Of a stretch of DNA of 64,000 nt, positions 48,245 to 56,006 are shown one piece after another. The first letter of the stretch is position 1. Each line of letters starts with the position of its first letter. A program made the position numbers and the translations under genes. The DNA comes from Streptococcus taonis (GTDB lineage Bacteria; Bacillota; Bacilli; Lactobacillales; Streptococcaceae), in the NCBI RefSeq assembly GCF_029948085.1, contig NZ_JARZZP010000003.1, positions 107,695 through 171,694 of the forward strand, read 5' to 3'. The notes beneath the pieces are model-generated. The model was not told where the DNA came from, searched no databases, and saw nothing but the letters and a program-made list of their open reading frames with translations.

Positions 48245-49275
48245 ATCCCAAAATTATCCTCTAAATTACTTAGAAAATTTCCTCTCCAAAATGAGTCATT
48301 TATATTCTTGTAAAATTCAACTAAATACTGTTTAAATGAAATTTCTGTTATTACTCTATTTTTATTTTGTTCTTCAATCTTTTCTTTATACTTTTTAAAC
48401 TGATACTTTTCGAAATCATAAATTTTACTAACAAGTTGAGAAACTGCTTTTTCATTCTCATGTTTCAAATAAGATTTTTTGAACTTATTAACAGATTTTT
48501 CAAGATTAAAAAGTGGTATAAATTCTTGATTCTTTAACTTATTATAGAATTCATCTACTTCTTTTAATCTACTATTGTGTTCATCAAATGATAATTCTGG
48601 TGCTACAGATTTCAATATTTCTATGCGCCCTCTAACATCCTCTAATAATTCACCTACTTTTTCAGCTTGTTCAATGCACAAATTTTGATTTCCAAACCAA
48701 TCTTCCTTTAATCTCTGTTGGAATTCTTCTAATAAAGTACTTATAGTTAATTCAAAATTAGTTTCTAATACTTCATCATTAATTAACTGCATAATTGTTG
48801 ATTTAGTATGTAGTTGAATATGAAAAAAATTAATCGGTTTTTGACGTCTTTCAATCTCCAGTTTTAATGAAAAAAGGTAATCTTTATTCATTAAGTAGCA
48901 AGGCTTACCAGAATTTTTAAACATTTCTCTAATTTGCTCTTCTGCTGTTTTAAAACCTTGCAGTTGCAATTGCTTCACTAGCTTATCTTCTTTTTTATAG
49001 AGACTATCCCAACTCGAGAGAATTTTGGGATTTTCCCCAAATTTTGGAAATACATATAAATCATCAGCAACTTCTTTTCCTTGGAAATTTTCGTATATTT
49101 CTGTTCTGCGTTCTCCCTCTGAAAACTGTAAATATCGTCCTAGTACATCCTTTTTCAAAATATCACGAATTTGTTTTTCAGTTATATCCATATAAAATTC
49201 TTTATCTATTTTTCCACTAGGGTAATTTCTAATATAATCCAAAGCTTCTTTTACATTATAGTACTTTTCACTCAA
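48229..49275 (-). CDS. uncharacterised 348-residue protein of the element
   Basis: I do not recognise this protein. It is soluble, has no signal peptide or transmembrane segment and is rich in charged helices. A coiled-coil-like region lies at about 190-310. The N-terminal ~100 residues are mixed (YYNVKEALDYIRNYPSGKID) and may contain a DNA-binding-like helical unit. It is monocistronic, transcribed opposite to the replication module. Lone genes of this size in a cargo position of small mobile elements are often defence or toxin genes, which is only inference from location. Confidence 0.7.
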   Translation of the reverse strand: MSEKYYNVKEALDYIRNYPSGKIDKEFYMDITEKQIRDILKKDVLGRYLQFSEGERRTEIYENFQGKEVADDLYVFPKFGENPKILSSWDSLYKKEDKLVKQLQLQGFKTAEEQIREMFKNSGKPCYLMNKDYLFSLKLEIERRQKPINFFHIQLHTKSTIMQLINDEVLETNFELTISTLLEEFQQRLKEDWFGNQNLCIEQAEKVGELLEDVRGRIEILKSVAPELSFDEHNSRLKEVDEFYNKLKNQEFIPLFNLEKSVNKFKKSYLKHENEKAVSQLVSKIYDFEKYQFKKYKEKIEEQNKNRVITEISFKQYLVEFYKNINDSFWRGNFLSNLEDNFGIKINR

Positions 49276-49296
49276 TATACTATCCTCCGAATCGTT

Positions 49297-49398
49297 ATTT
49301 TCAGCTTATCAAATATAATTTCCTAATGCAAATTTTTTTATTTTTTTCCTTATGGTGCATTTGACGACTAAAATATTTTTGAATGATAAACTGAAAAT
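49297..49398. promoter_or_regulatory. inverted-repeat operator candidate
   Basis: ATTTTCAGCTTATCA (49297-49311) and TGATAAACTGAAAAT (49384-49398) are inverted copies with one mismatch. They lie in the divergent gap between the 348-residue gene and the replication operon and may be bound by the element's XRE regulator. Confidence 0.5.
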
Positions 49399-49475
49399 GT
49401 AAATAAAGAACGTTCAACTATTTACCAAAAAAATTAAAGAAAGCACTAGCTTTAAGCTAGTATAGGTGTCTTCTT

Positions 49476-49901
49476 ATGACAAATAATGAAAAATTATTGC
49501 AAACGGGATTGTTCGGGAACAATACAAATCAATCAGATAGTTCGATTGTAAATGACCGTCGAACTGCTCCAATTCTTACTAATCTCTCAACTTGTATTGC
49601 TATCAGTGTTACAGAGCCAAAACCATATTTTCCGATTGTCGGTTTTGAGAAAAATAGTAATGGAAAAAACGCTCCTATTTTTTCAGAAAAATCAATTGGT
49701 TATGAAGTATTTTTATCAATGCCAAAGGACAATGGAGCTGTTAAATTGATTAGTTTAGTTGTTCCAAATTTGGATATTGCAAACAAAATTCAGTTCAGAC
49801 ATTTGTATCAGTTAGTCAACCCGCGAGGTCGTTACAAGTATAAAAGTTATGATGTTATAGAAGTTTGGGCTGAAGACGTTAAAGAAGTTAGTTTAAAGTA
49901 G
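49476..49901 (+). CDS. small protein, DUF961-like by eye
   Basis: The 141-residue protein is the first gene of the plus-strand module. Its C-terminal part (IQFRHLYQLVNPRGRYKYKS, then EVWAEDVKEV) resembles the end of DUF961/YdcP proteins, small conserved proteins that open the transfer modules of Tn916-like elements. The similarity is weak and judged by eye. The ATG has AGGTG seven bases upstream. A hairpin (ACTAGCTTTAAGCTAGT, 49446-49462) precedes it and may control expression. Confidence 0.5.
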   Translation: MTNNEKLLQTGLFGNNTNQSDSSIVNDRRTAPILTNLSTCIAISVTEPKPYFPIVGFEKNSNGKNAPIFSEKSIGYEVFLSMPKDNGAVKLISLVVPNLDIANKIQFRHLYQLVNPRGRYKYKSYDVIEVWAEDVKEVSLK

Positions 49902-49914
49902 AAAGAAAATAGAT

Positions 49915-50154
49915 ATGAAAGATATTTCTAAAGAATTAGATAATTTAACAGCGTTTGACCTTCCTATCGAACTACGTAGAATTTTAGCAGCATACATAAA
50001 TTCTGAAGTTCAAGGACGAGTTTCATCTTTTGTTAATTTGAGTTTAGTTTACTCAAACGGTCGTTACACTGATTTCATTCGTGCTTACATGTATTTTGAA
50101 CTCATGCGTCGCAAAATGTTAAAGGAAATGGAAGAAATTTGTAGGGTTTTATGA
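49915..50154 (+). CDS. small 79-residue protein upstream of the FtsK-like gene
   Basis: This mostly helical protein (RILAAYINSEVQGRVSSF, then RAYMYFELMRRKMLKEME) is not recognised. It lies 13 bases after the preceding gene and its stop overlaps the start of the FtsK-like gene (ATGA), so it is translationally coupled and probably works with it. Confidence 0.6.
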   Translation: MKDISKELDNLTAFDLPIELRRILAAYINSEVQGRVSSFVNLSLVYSNGRYTDFIRAYMYFELMRRKMLKEMEEICRVL

Positions 50155-51590
50155 TTAGATATAGGTTAAATGAAAATACAGGTCATTTAATGCCAAGCTT
50201 GCCAAATTTCGTAACTCTGCTTCAAGTAGTTGGAGCAGGGTTACTATTTTGTGGCTTTATTATTAAATGGCTAGTATTTAAAGGAGCAGAAGTTGGTATT
50301 CTTGGAAGTGAAGCACAGCTTGGTTTGAATTTAATAGTGATTGGAATAGCTGTCTTGCTTTTGACGAATCTTGTTTTATTGGTTCGATTTGTTTTTAAAC
50401 TATCAAAATTTGGTTCAGTATCTCTATACTATCAGCTAAGGTTGATAGAACGACAGACACACTCTGCGTTGTTAGATTCAGCAACTGCGAATCGCAAACT
50501 TGGTAGCAAATTCATAGATGTTAGTAAGGCGCATGCGGACTTCGAGAAGTCAAGCAGGCGCATCACGGTTAAAATCAAAAAATTAGCTGACCAGAGTACT
50601 GAGGATTTAGAGAAGTTTGCGGAAATGTTATCAGCTTGCTTAGTGGGAAAAAATCGTACACTCATAGTTTTAGATTATTGGTTAAGTGAAGATAAAACAG
50701 AATTTATCTATTTATTAGATGACATTGTAGAAGCTAAAGCAAGACAGCTAAAACCAAAGAAGATAACCGAATTAAAATCAGCTAATGATTTTGAAATAAC
50801 AGTTGAAGAAGGCTTGACATTCTCAATGCTGAGAAATATTCACGCGTTAATTGTGGGCAATACCTCAAGCTCAAAGACAACATTCTTAAAATCATTACTT
50901 ACTCAAGTTTTTATGTTTGATTCAGAAGTTGATTTAACAATCTTAGATGTTAAATCTGAGTTCAGTTCTTGGACTTTTCTTCCAACAGGTGTAATTCTTT
51001 CTGATAGTGAAGAGATTTTAGCATATTTTGAAGATTTGTTGGAATTAGTTATTAAACGTGAAAAAGAAATTGCAAAATTATCAGCACGTGATGATATTAC
51101 TGGCGCAACTTTTGTGAATTTCGGTAAAGAGATGAAAATGAAGCTATGTGTTATCGAAGAGTATTCAGCTATGCTTTCTAGCATCACGGATAATAAGATG
51201 AGAAGAAGGATTCAAGATTTGGTTTTATCTATCGTTTCACGTTCTCGTTCGAGTGGTGTCTACATGTGTATCTGCATGCAACAACCGCGTTCTGAATTGC
51301 TTTCAACAGCTATTAGGGATAACTTAGGTGTTCGTATCTGTTTATCAAATGGCGCAATAACTGACGAATTAGCTCGCATGGTATTTGGAGAAGCAGATAA
51401 TATAGATAATCATGCGGTCAGATTTTCAGGTTATATCATGACTAGTGATGGACAGTTCAGCAAACCCAGACGATTCTGGAACATCAATCTACATGAGAAC
51501 GGTTTGGAAAAGATTAGTATTTTTAAAAAGGCTTTTATGTACGGTATAAAGAATCGAAAATCATTGGAACAACCCGCGTCTAACCCTTAA
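50151..51590 (+). CDS. FtsK/SpoIIIE (TcpA)-like DNA translocase or coupling protein
   Basis: The 479-residue protein has two N-terminal transmembrane segments (about 23-46 and 57-84) and a cytoplasmic FtsK-type ATPase. The Walker A at 236-243 reads GNTSSSKT, with Ser where the usual Gly precedes Lys. Walker B-like sequence is LCVIEEYSAML, and the sensor segment SSGVYMCICMQQPRSELLST matches the FtsK pattern ending in TQRP. Small mobilizable elements use such proteins to bring the nicked DNA to a helper secretion channel. It precedes the origin-like region and rep. Confidence 0.85.
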   Translation: MIRYRLNENTGHLMPSLPNFVTLLQVVGAGLLFCGFIIKWLVFKGAEVGILGSEAQLGLNLIVIGIAVLLLTNLVLLVRFVFKLSKFGSVSLYYQLRLIERQTHSALLDSATANRKLGSKFIDVSKAHADFEKSSRRITVKIKKLADQSTEDLEKFAEMLSACLVGKNRTLIVLDYWLSEDKTEFIYLLDDIVEAKARQLKPKKITELKSANDFEITVEEGLTFSMLRNIHALIVGNTSSSKTTFLKSLLTQVFMFDSEVDLTILDVKSEFSSWTFLPTGVILSDSEEILAYFEDLLELVIKREKEIAKLSARDDITGATFVNFGKEMKMKLCVIEEYSAMLSSITDNKMRRRIQDLVLSIVSRSRSSGVYMCICMQQPRSELLSTAIRDNLGVRICLSNGAITDELARMVFGEADNIDNHAVRFSGYIMTSDGQFSKPRRFWNINLHENGLEKISIFKKAFMYGIKNRKSLEQPASNP

Positions 51591-51613
51591 AATTTGAAAC
51601 TGTGCTGTGTTAA

Positions 51614-51696
51614 TTCTTGAACCTTTTGGACGCCACATTTTGCTCCGTCAGTGGCGTCCATATCAAGAACATATCTAATCAACACAAATCAACACA
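51614..51696 (+). promoter_or_regulatory. candidate replication/transfer origin (hairpin plus iterons)
   Basis: A perfect ten-base inverted repeat, TGGACGCCAC (51627-51636) and GTGGCGTCCA (51651-51660), presents a 14-base loop. It is nested in an outer pair, TTCTTGA (51614-51620) and TCAAGAA (51663-51669). Two tandem AATCAACACA iterons (51677-51696) follow, 38 bases before the rep start. This is the layout of rolling-circle double-strand origins cut by HUH Rep proteins; the nick is expected in the loop. Confidence 0.75.
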
Positions 51697-51733
51697 AACT
51701 ATTCATTTTGTGTCAAAAACAGAAAGGATTTTT

Positions 51734-53062
51734 ATGAAAATTAATCAAAATGATAGAAAACGAAAATTTTTTGGTCAAATTTCATTTGAGTATGAACATA
51801 ATGCAAATTCAAAATTAACTGAAAAAGCTTTTCGTGAATCAGTTATTCAACGGATTAAAGACTATTGTAAAAATGAAGAAGATAGGTATCATATTATTTT
51901 TCATGATAAAGATTTAAAAGATGACGGAAGTTCAAAACCACTACATGCTCATTTTTATATTGATTTCAAGCATGCTCATACTTATTCATCTGTTTATAAA
52001 GCTTTATCAATTTCAAGAGAAAAAAATTTAGAGTTTGTTCGTAGTTCGATAAAAGCATGCCGGTACTTAACGCATCGAAATGAACGTAACATGGAAGAAC
52101 ATAAATTTCCGTATGAAATCGCAGAAGTTATTTCATCAAAAAATGCCAACTATATTGATGATATCATGGGAAAAATCAAAAATCATAGCAAAGAGAAAGC
52201 TGACAATGGTCTAGAAATAGACGATTATTGTTTAGAATTAAGCTATCTAATCTCAGAAGAAGGCTTACTTACAACTGAAGCAAAACAACAATTGTTTGAG
52301 CAATTCACTCAACGTATAGCACAAAAAGCATGGAATTCAAATAAAAGACAATTTGAGGAAAACAGACAAGAATATATTCAGAAGGAATTTATTCGTATGA
52401 GCAAAGGCGAACGAAATCACACAGGTATTTATATTCAAGCTGAAGGAGGAACAGGAAAATCATATTTAGCACGCTTACTTGCAGAAGAACATGATAGATT
52501 AGGCGCACATACCCCATCTATAAATAAAAAGCGTTTCGATTTAGGTTCTGGCTATAAAGGGGAAAAAACAATTGTAATAAACGAATTAGATTCAAGTTGT
52601 GGCATGACTTTTCGGGAGTTATTTCAGATACTAGAACCAGACTCAGCGACACAGTTAAGTTCACGTTTTAAAGATGCGTACATCATCAATGATTTAACAA
52701 TTATCACAAATTCAGATAGTTATTGGGATTGGTGTGATTCGTGGTTTGGAAAGAAGAATAAAGAATATCATCAACTAATGCGGAGAATTAGATTTGTAAT
52801 CAAAATGGTTCATGATGAAAAGAATAAGGTTATCAAAATTGAATTATGGAATTACACAGCTACACGTGATTTAAAAGAAAAAGCGAAACGAGCATTTAAA
52901 AAATTACAGACGTATATACTAAAAAGTGTAGAAAATGAAGAAGAATTTCGAAGAATTGCTTCGGATATATTAGAAAGAATTAAGAAAGAAAAAAATATTG
53001 ATAGTAAAAGAAAAGTTATCGCTACAAACCCAACCGACCAAAGTAAGGGTAGCGATAACTAA
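51734..53062 (+). CDS. rep: HUH endonuclease-P-loop ATPase replication initiator (CRESS/Rep_2-like)
   Basis: The 442-residue protein has an N-terminal HUH nickase: HxH metal motif at 71-73 (LHAHFYIDF) and catalytic Tyr111 in ACRYLTHRN. Its C-terminal P-loop ATPase has Walker A GGTGKS at 238-243 and Walker B near KTIVINELD, followed by TIITNS, a sensor-like motif. This HUH-helicase fusion is the architecture of pCRESS plasmids and of eukaryotic CRESS-DNA viruses. It would nick the adjacent origin and unwind DNA. The ATG at 51734 follows AGAAAGGA; a longer frame from 51617 would overlap the origin. Confidence 0.85.
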   Translation: MKINQNDRKRKFFGQISFEYEHNANSKLTEKAFRESVIQRIKDYCKNEEDRYHIIFHDKDLKDDGSSKPLHAHFYIDFKHAHTYSSVYKALSISREKNLEFVRSSIKACRYLTHRNERNMEEHKFPYEIAEVISSKNANYIDDIMGKIKNHSKEKADNGLEIDDYCLELSYLISEEGLLTTEAKQQLFEQFTQRIAQKAWNSNKRQFEENRQEYIQKEFIRMSKGERNHTGIYIQAEGGTGKSYLARLLAEEHDRLGAHTPSINKKRFDLGSGYKGEKTIVINELDSSCGMTFRELFQILEPDSATQLSSRFKDAYIINDLTIITNSDSYWDWCDSWFGKKNKEYHQLMRRIRFVIKMVHDEKNKVIKIELWNYTATRDLKEKAKRAFKKLQTYILKSVENEEEFRRIASDILERIKKEKNIDSKRKVIATNPTDQSKGSDN

Positions 53063-53125
53063 AACTAGTGGAAATAATAAATACTATTTCTGCTTCTATT
53101 TTATCATAGAAAGAGAAAAATTTAT

Positions 53126-53464
53126 ATGACAGATAAGATTTTAATCAAAATAGAGAATTTAGAAGTACAGTTACCTGCGTCTCATATCATAGTTAAGAAA
53201 GATGAATATCTTGACTTAAAAAATAAGGCATCACAGGGGCAATATATGAGTTTATCAGAGGTTTTAGAGATGGTTTCAGTCTCTCGACCTTGGCTGTTAG
53301 AAAATGTTCTCTATCGGGCTGATATTAGGTCAATAATCGATATTGAGAAGAACAAAGCTGGTTTTGTGAAATATCCAGACAGTCAGGGTGGACGGTACTA
53401 CTTTTTAGCTAGCAAAACGAAACAATTTTTTGAAGAAAATTTTGCAGAAATTTTTAGTTTATGA
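53126..53464 (+). CDS. DUF771 family protein, possible excisionase
   Basis: The 112-residue protein has the DUF771 layout: an N-terminal beta hairpin (LPASHIIVKKDEYLDLK), a helix-turn-helix-like region (MSLSEVLEMVSVSRPWLLEN) and the C-terminal RYYFLASKTKQFFEENF. DUF771 proteins are common next to integrases in phages and small integrative elements and may act as directionality factors. It sits 51 bases before int. Confidence 0.75.
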   Translation: MTDKILIKIENLEVQLPASHIIVKKDEYLDLKNKASQGQYMSLSEVLEMVSVSRPWLLENVLYRADIRSIIDIEKNKAGFVKYPDSQGGRYYFLASKTKQFFEENFAEIFSL

Positions 53465-53465
53465 T

Positions 53466-53496
53466 ACGATAATCAAGATAATATCTTGATTATCGT
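53466..53496. promoter_or_regulatory. 13-base hairpin between DUF771 gene and int
   Basis: Perfect arms ACGATAATCAAGA and TCTTGATTATCGT with a five-base loop, followed by CTTTT, lie 19 bases before the int ATG. It may be a terminator that insulates int, or an operator. Confidence 0.65.
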
Positions 53497-53515
53497 CTTT
53501 TAGAAAGAGGTAATC

Positions 53516-54667
53516 ATGTCAGTTTCATACAGAAAACGAGGAAAAAAGAATTTATGGGATTATAGGATTTTTGATAAAGATAAAAAAGTAGTTGCTTCTA
53601 ATTCTGGATTTAAAACAAAACGAGAAGCTGAAATTGAAGCTTTAGCTCTTGAATTAAAGTTAATTAATGGAGTTATTATAGATAAAAATATTACGTTTTA
53701 TTCACTTTGGGAGAAATGGTTAGAATTAACAGTAAAACCACTAAACAAAAGCGATATCACGTTTTATAAGCATATTTTACGAGGAAGATTCATTAAAGAT
53801 TATTTTAAAGATAAACCAGCATTAAAAATCAAAGCGAGCGAATACCAAGCATTTATTAATAAGTATGCTGAAACAAATTGTCGCGACAATGTTAGTAGAA
53901 TGAATGCTGAAGTTAGAAATGTGATTGGTTTTGCAAAAAGAGATAAGTTAAATATAGAAGATTTCACTGAGGGTATAATTATTTCAGGGCGTCTATCTAA
54001 AAAACGGAGAGATGAAAAATATATTCACAGCTTTAAAGATTATCAAAAATTAATAACATATCTAGAAAAAAATCTTGATTTAACAACTACTATTGTTCCG
54101 TACTTACTACTTATTCAATTAAAAACTGGAATGAGAACAGGTGAAGTTGCAGGTCTCACTTGGGATTGCATCTTATGGAAAACTTCAGAAATCAAAACTT
54201 ATAGAAGATACGATACAGCTAGGCAACGTTGGACAAAAGCTAAAACAGAAGATTCAATTCGTACAATTCCTGTCGATGATGACACACTATCAGTTCTCAA
54301 AAAATTAAAACAAGAGCAAAGGGTATTCATTGAAAATGGAACAATTTCAAATAAAGAAAATATGATATTTATTGATTTGAATTATAATATTGTGACAAAT
54401 GCAGGAATTAACAAGCATTTAAGACAAGTATTAAAAAAATTAAATATTACTCCTCATGAGATGACTAGCACAGGACTAAGACATACATACTGCTCAACAA
54501 TGTTAGCTAAAGGAATTGATATTTGGGCAGTATCAAAATTGATGGGACATAAAGATATAAAACAAATAACTGAAACTTACGGACATTTAATAAAAGAAAA
54601 AGCTGATATTGAAAATAATAAAGTTCGTGCAGTATTAACTAGTTTAAATAAAAAGGATATTAGTTGA
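53516..54667 (+). CDS. int: tyrosine integrase of the element
   Basis: The 383-residue protein has an AP2-like arm-binding N-terminus (VSYRKRGKKNLWDYRIFDKD), a SAM-like core-binding domain (about 60-160) and a catalytic domain with Arg in KTGMRTGEVAGL, Lys in AKTEDSIRTIPV, Arg322 in TGLRHTY, His in LMGHKD and the nucleophile Tyr in ITETYGHL. The usual HxxR motif reads TGLR, with Thr319 in place of the first His. It ends 62 bases before the tRNA gene, and its stop overlaps a TTGACCAA arm site. Confidence 0.93.
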   Translation: MSVSYRKRGKKNLWDYRIFDKDKKVVASNSGFKTKREAEIEALALELKLINGVIIDKNITFYSLWEKWLELTVKPLNKSDITFYKHILRGRFIKDYFKDKPALKIKASEYQAFINKYAETNCRDNVSRMNAEVRNVIGFAKRDKLNIEDFTEGIIISGRLSKKRRDEKYIHSFKDYQKLITYLEKNLDLTTTIVPYLLLIQLKTGMRTGEVAGLTWDCILWKTSEIKTYRRYDTARQRWTKAKTEDSIRTIPVDDDTLSVLKKLKQEQRVFIENGTISNKENMIFIDLNYNIVTNAGINKHLRQVLKKLNITPHEMTSTGLRHTYCSTMLAKGIDIWAVSKLMGHKDIKQITETYGHLIKEKADIENNKVRAVLTSLNKKDIS

Positions 54668-54682
54668 CCAAATGTTGACCAA
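54664..54682 (+). repeat. integrase arm-type site pair, right end
   Basis: Two TTGACCAA octamers (54664-54671 and 54675-54682) have an 11-base period, 44 bases before attR. They mirror the pair at the left end. Confidence 0.65.
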
Positions 54683-54725
54683 AAAATAAAAAAACGTTGT
54701 TAATTCAACGTTTCTATAGTATATT

Positions 54726-54739
54726 ATATGCCCCCTGCA
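54726..54739. repeat. attR core repeat at the tRNA 3' end
   Basis: ATATGCCCCCTGCA covers the last 11 bases of tRNA-Arg and three downstream bases; it is identical to 44782-44795. Confidence 0.85.
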
Positions 54740-54800
54740 GGAATCGAACCTGCAACTACTCCTTAGGAGGGAGTTGTTATATCCATTGAACTAAGGGAGC
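54729..54800 (-). tRNA. tRNA-Arg (anticodon CCU)
   Basis: The 72-base minus-strand sequence folds as a full cloverleaf. The acceptor stem is GCTCCCT with AGGGGGC, the anticodon stem ACTCC/GGAGT with loop CTCCTAA, and the T arm GCAGG-TTCGATT-CCTGC. The anticodon is CCU, reading AGG. CCA is not encoded. The 3' end is duplicated at 44782, making it the integration target. Confidence 0.95.
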
Positions 54801-54805
54801 TAGAG

Positions 54806-54836
54806 AAAAACTCTGCCGAATGAGCAGAGTTTTTTT
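54806..54836 (-). terminator. terminator after rplS
   Basis: AAAAACTCTGC and GCAGAGTTTTTTT arms around a seven-base loop lie just after rplS and before tRNA-Arg. Confidence 0.88.
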
Positions 54837-54842
54837 GTCGAA

Positions 54843-55190
54843 TTAACGACGGATTTCTTTGATACGAGCTGCTTTACCTTGAAGGGCACGCAAGTAGTAC
54901 AATTTCGCACGACGTACTTTACCGTAACGAACAACTTCGATCTTTTCAACACGTGGAGTGTGAATTGGGAAGATACGTTCAACACCTACACCGTTAGAGA
55001 TTTTACGAACTGTGTAGTTTTCTGAGATGCCAGCACCTTTACGTGCAATAACAACACCTTCAAAAATCTGGATACGTTCACGGTTACCTTCGACAACTTT
55101 CGCGTGTACACGAACAGTGTCACCAGGACGGAATGATGGGATATCAGTACGAAGTTGACCTTCTGTCAAGCTTTGGATTAATGGATTCAT
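54843..55190 (-). CDS. rplS: ribosomal protein bL19
   Basis: bL19 lies at the 30S-50S interface. The 115-residue product has [30 protein letters not shown] and the C-terminal [20 protein letters not shown]. It is monocistronic, preceded by a promoter and a structured leader and followed by a terminator and tRNA-Arg. Confidence 0.97.
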
Positions 55191-55216
55191 TTTATTCTCC
55201 TATCTTTGTCAATCTT

Positions 55217-55277
55217 GAGGAAGCTTCCTCAGCGGATAAACTGTATTTTTGTGTGTCCATTACACACAAGATACAGT
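55217..55277 (-). promoter_or_regulatory. L19-type leader (candidate)
   Basis: The short rplS leader contains a hairpin with arms around ACTGTAT and ATACAGT extended by TTGTGTGT/ACACACAA (55240-55277), and the palindrome GAGGAAGCTTCCTC (55217-55230). Firmicutes rplS genes can be autoregulated by an L19 leader; I could not test the model. Confidence 0.55.
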
Positions 55278-55303
55278 TTACCAAATTTCCTAGAAAAAGT
55301 AAA
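55275..55303 (-). promoter_or_regulatory. rplS promoter
   Basis: TTTACT (55298-55303) and TAAACT (55275-55280) have 17-base spacing. Confidence 0.68.
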
Positions 55304-55308
55304 GAAAT

Positions 55309-55638
55309 TTACAGTAAAATTCCTAAAAAAATAACAAGCAAACCACCTAAGTAGGTCAAGAGAAAATAACTGTAAAAGACCTTCTTATCAGCCAAGAGTT
55401 TTTGGAGTTCATCATTCAAGGTTGAAAAAGTGGTTAGACCTCCACAAAATCCTGTGGCAAGGATAAGATAGACTTCTTTAGACTCCACATGATTGTAAAA
55501 TAAGCCGATCAAAAAACAGCCCAGTAGATTAGCTATGAGAGTTCCTAGAGGCAGTACTGAACCCTGATTATAACGTGAAAAGAAATAACGCACGAGAGCA
55601 CCTAATCCACAAGCAAGTGCTAGATATAATACTACCAT
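55309..55638 (-). CDS. crcB: fluoride channel subunit CrcB/Fluc (copy 2)
   Basis: The 109-residue protein has four transmembrane helices and the Fluc signature GFCGGLTTFSTL (about residues 69-80), including the Phe and Thr residues that line the fluoride pore. Fluc proteins export fluoride as dual-topology dimers. Its start overlaps the end of a second crcB by seven bases. When two genes occur together, the products usually form an antiparallel heterodimer. Confidence 0.94.
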   Translation of the reverse strand: MVVLYLALACGLGALVRYFFSRYNQGSVLPLGTLIANLLGCFLIGLFYNHVESKEVYLILATGFCGGLTTFSTLNDELQKLLADKKVFYSYFLLTYLGGLLVIFLGILL

Positions 55639-56006
55639 TTCTTCCTCCCTAAATAATAAGCCAATAAAAGTCCACCACCAATGCTCAGAACTAGATAGAC
55701 TACTAGACTTAGGTAAGAACCTCTATCCAGCAATTTTACGCCATCTAACATGAGGCTTGAAAAAGTCGTTAATCCTCCACAGAAGCCAGTTCCAAGCGCT
55801 AAAATGACACCTTTACTGCTTCCCTTATAAACCAAATAACCTTTGACAAGATAGACTAAGCAGAAAATTCCTAGATAGTTAGCAAAGAGAGTTCCCCATG
55901 GAAAGCCTGGACTAGCTGGCAACCATCTCGAAATCTGATATCGGATAAGTCCTCCTAGCATGGCAGCTAGAAAGATTCCTAGTGGGTAAAATTGTTCTTT
56001 TTTCAT
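55632..56006 (-). CDS. crcB: fluoride channel subunit CrcB/Fluc (copy 1)
   Basis: The 124-residue protein has four transmembrane helices and GFCGGLTTFSSL, the Fluc pore motif. It overlaps the chorismate mutase gene by four bases upstream and the second crcB downstream. No fluoride riboswitch is apparent in front of this gene, because it is internal to an operon led by aroQ. Confidence 0.94.
   Translation of the reverse strand: MKKEQFYPLGIFLAAMLGGLIRYQISRWLPASPGFPWGTLFANYLGIFCLVYLVKGYLVYKGSSKGVILALGTGFCGGLTTFSSLMLDGVKLLDRGSYLSLVVYLVLSIGGGLLLAYYLGRKKW

Larger units (their letters stand above)
44782..54739. mobile_element. 9.9 kb integrated element in tRNA-Arg(CCU)
   Basis: The element is bounded by the 14-base direct repeat ATATGCCCCCTGCA; the right copy is the 3' end of an intact tRNA-Arg gene. 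It has a tyrosine integrase next to the tRNA, a DUF771 protein, a HUH/P-loop Rep with an origin-like structure, an FtsK/TcpA-type ATPase, two small proteins, an unknown 348-residue protein, an XRE regulator and an LPxTG surface protein. It has no type IV secretion genes, so it would be an integrative mobilizable element or integrated plasmid that depends on a helper for transfer. The excised circle would be 9944 bases. Confidence 0.85.

Noticed and set aside
51617..51733. N-terminal extension of Rep by 39 residues
   Set aside because: It would translate through the inverted repeat and iterons of the origin candidate; the ATG at 51734 has a good AGAAAGGA site and starts before the HUH domain.
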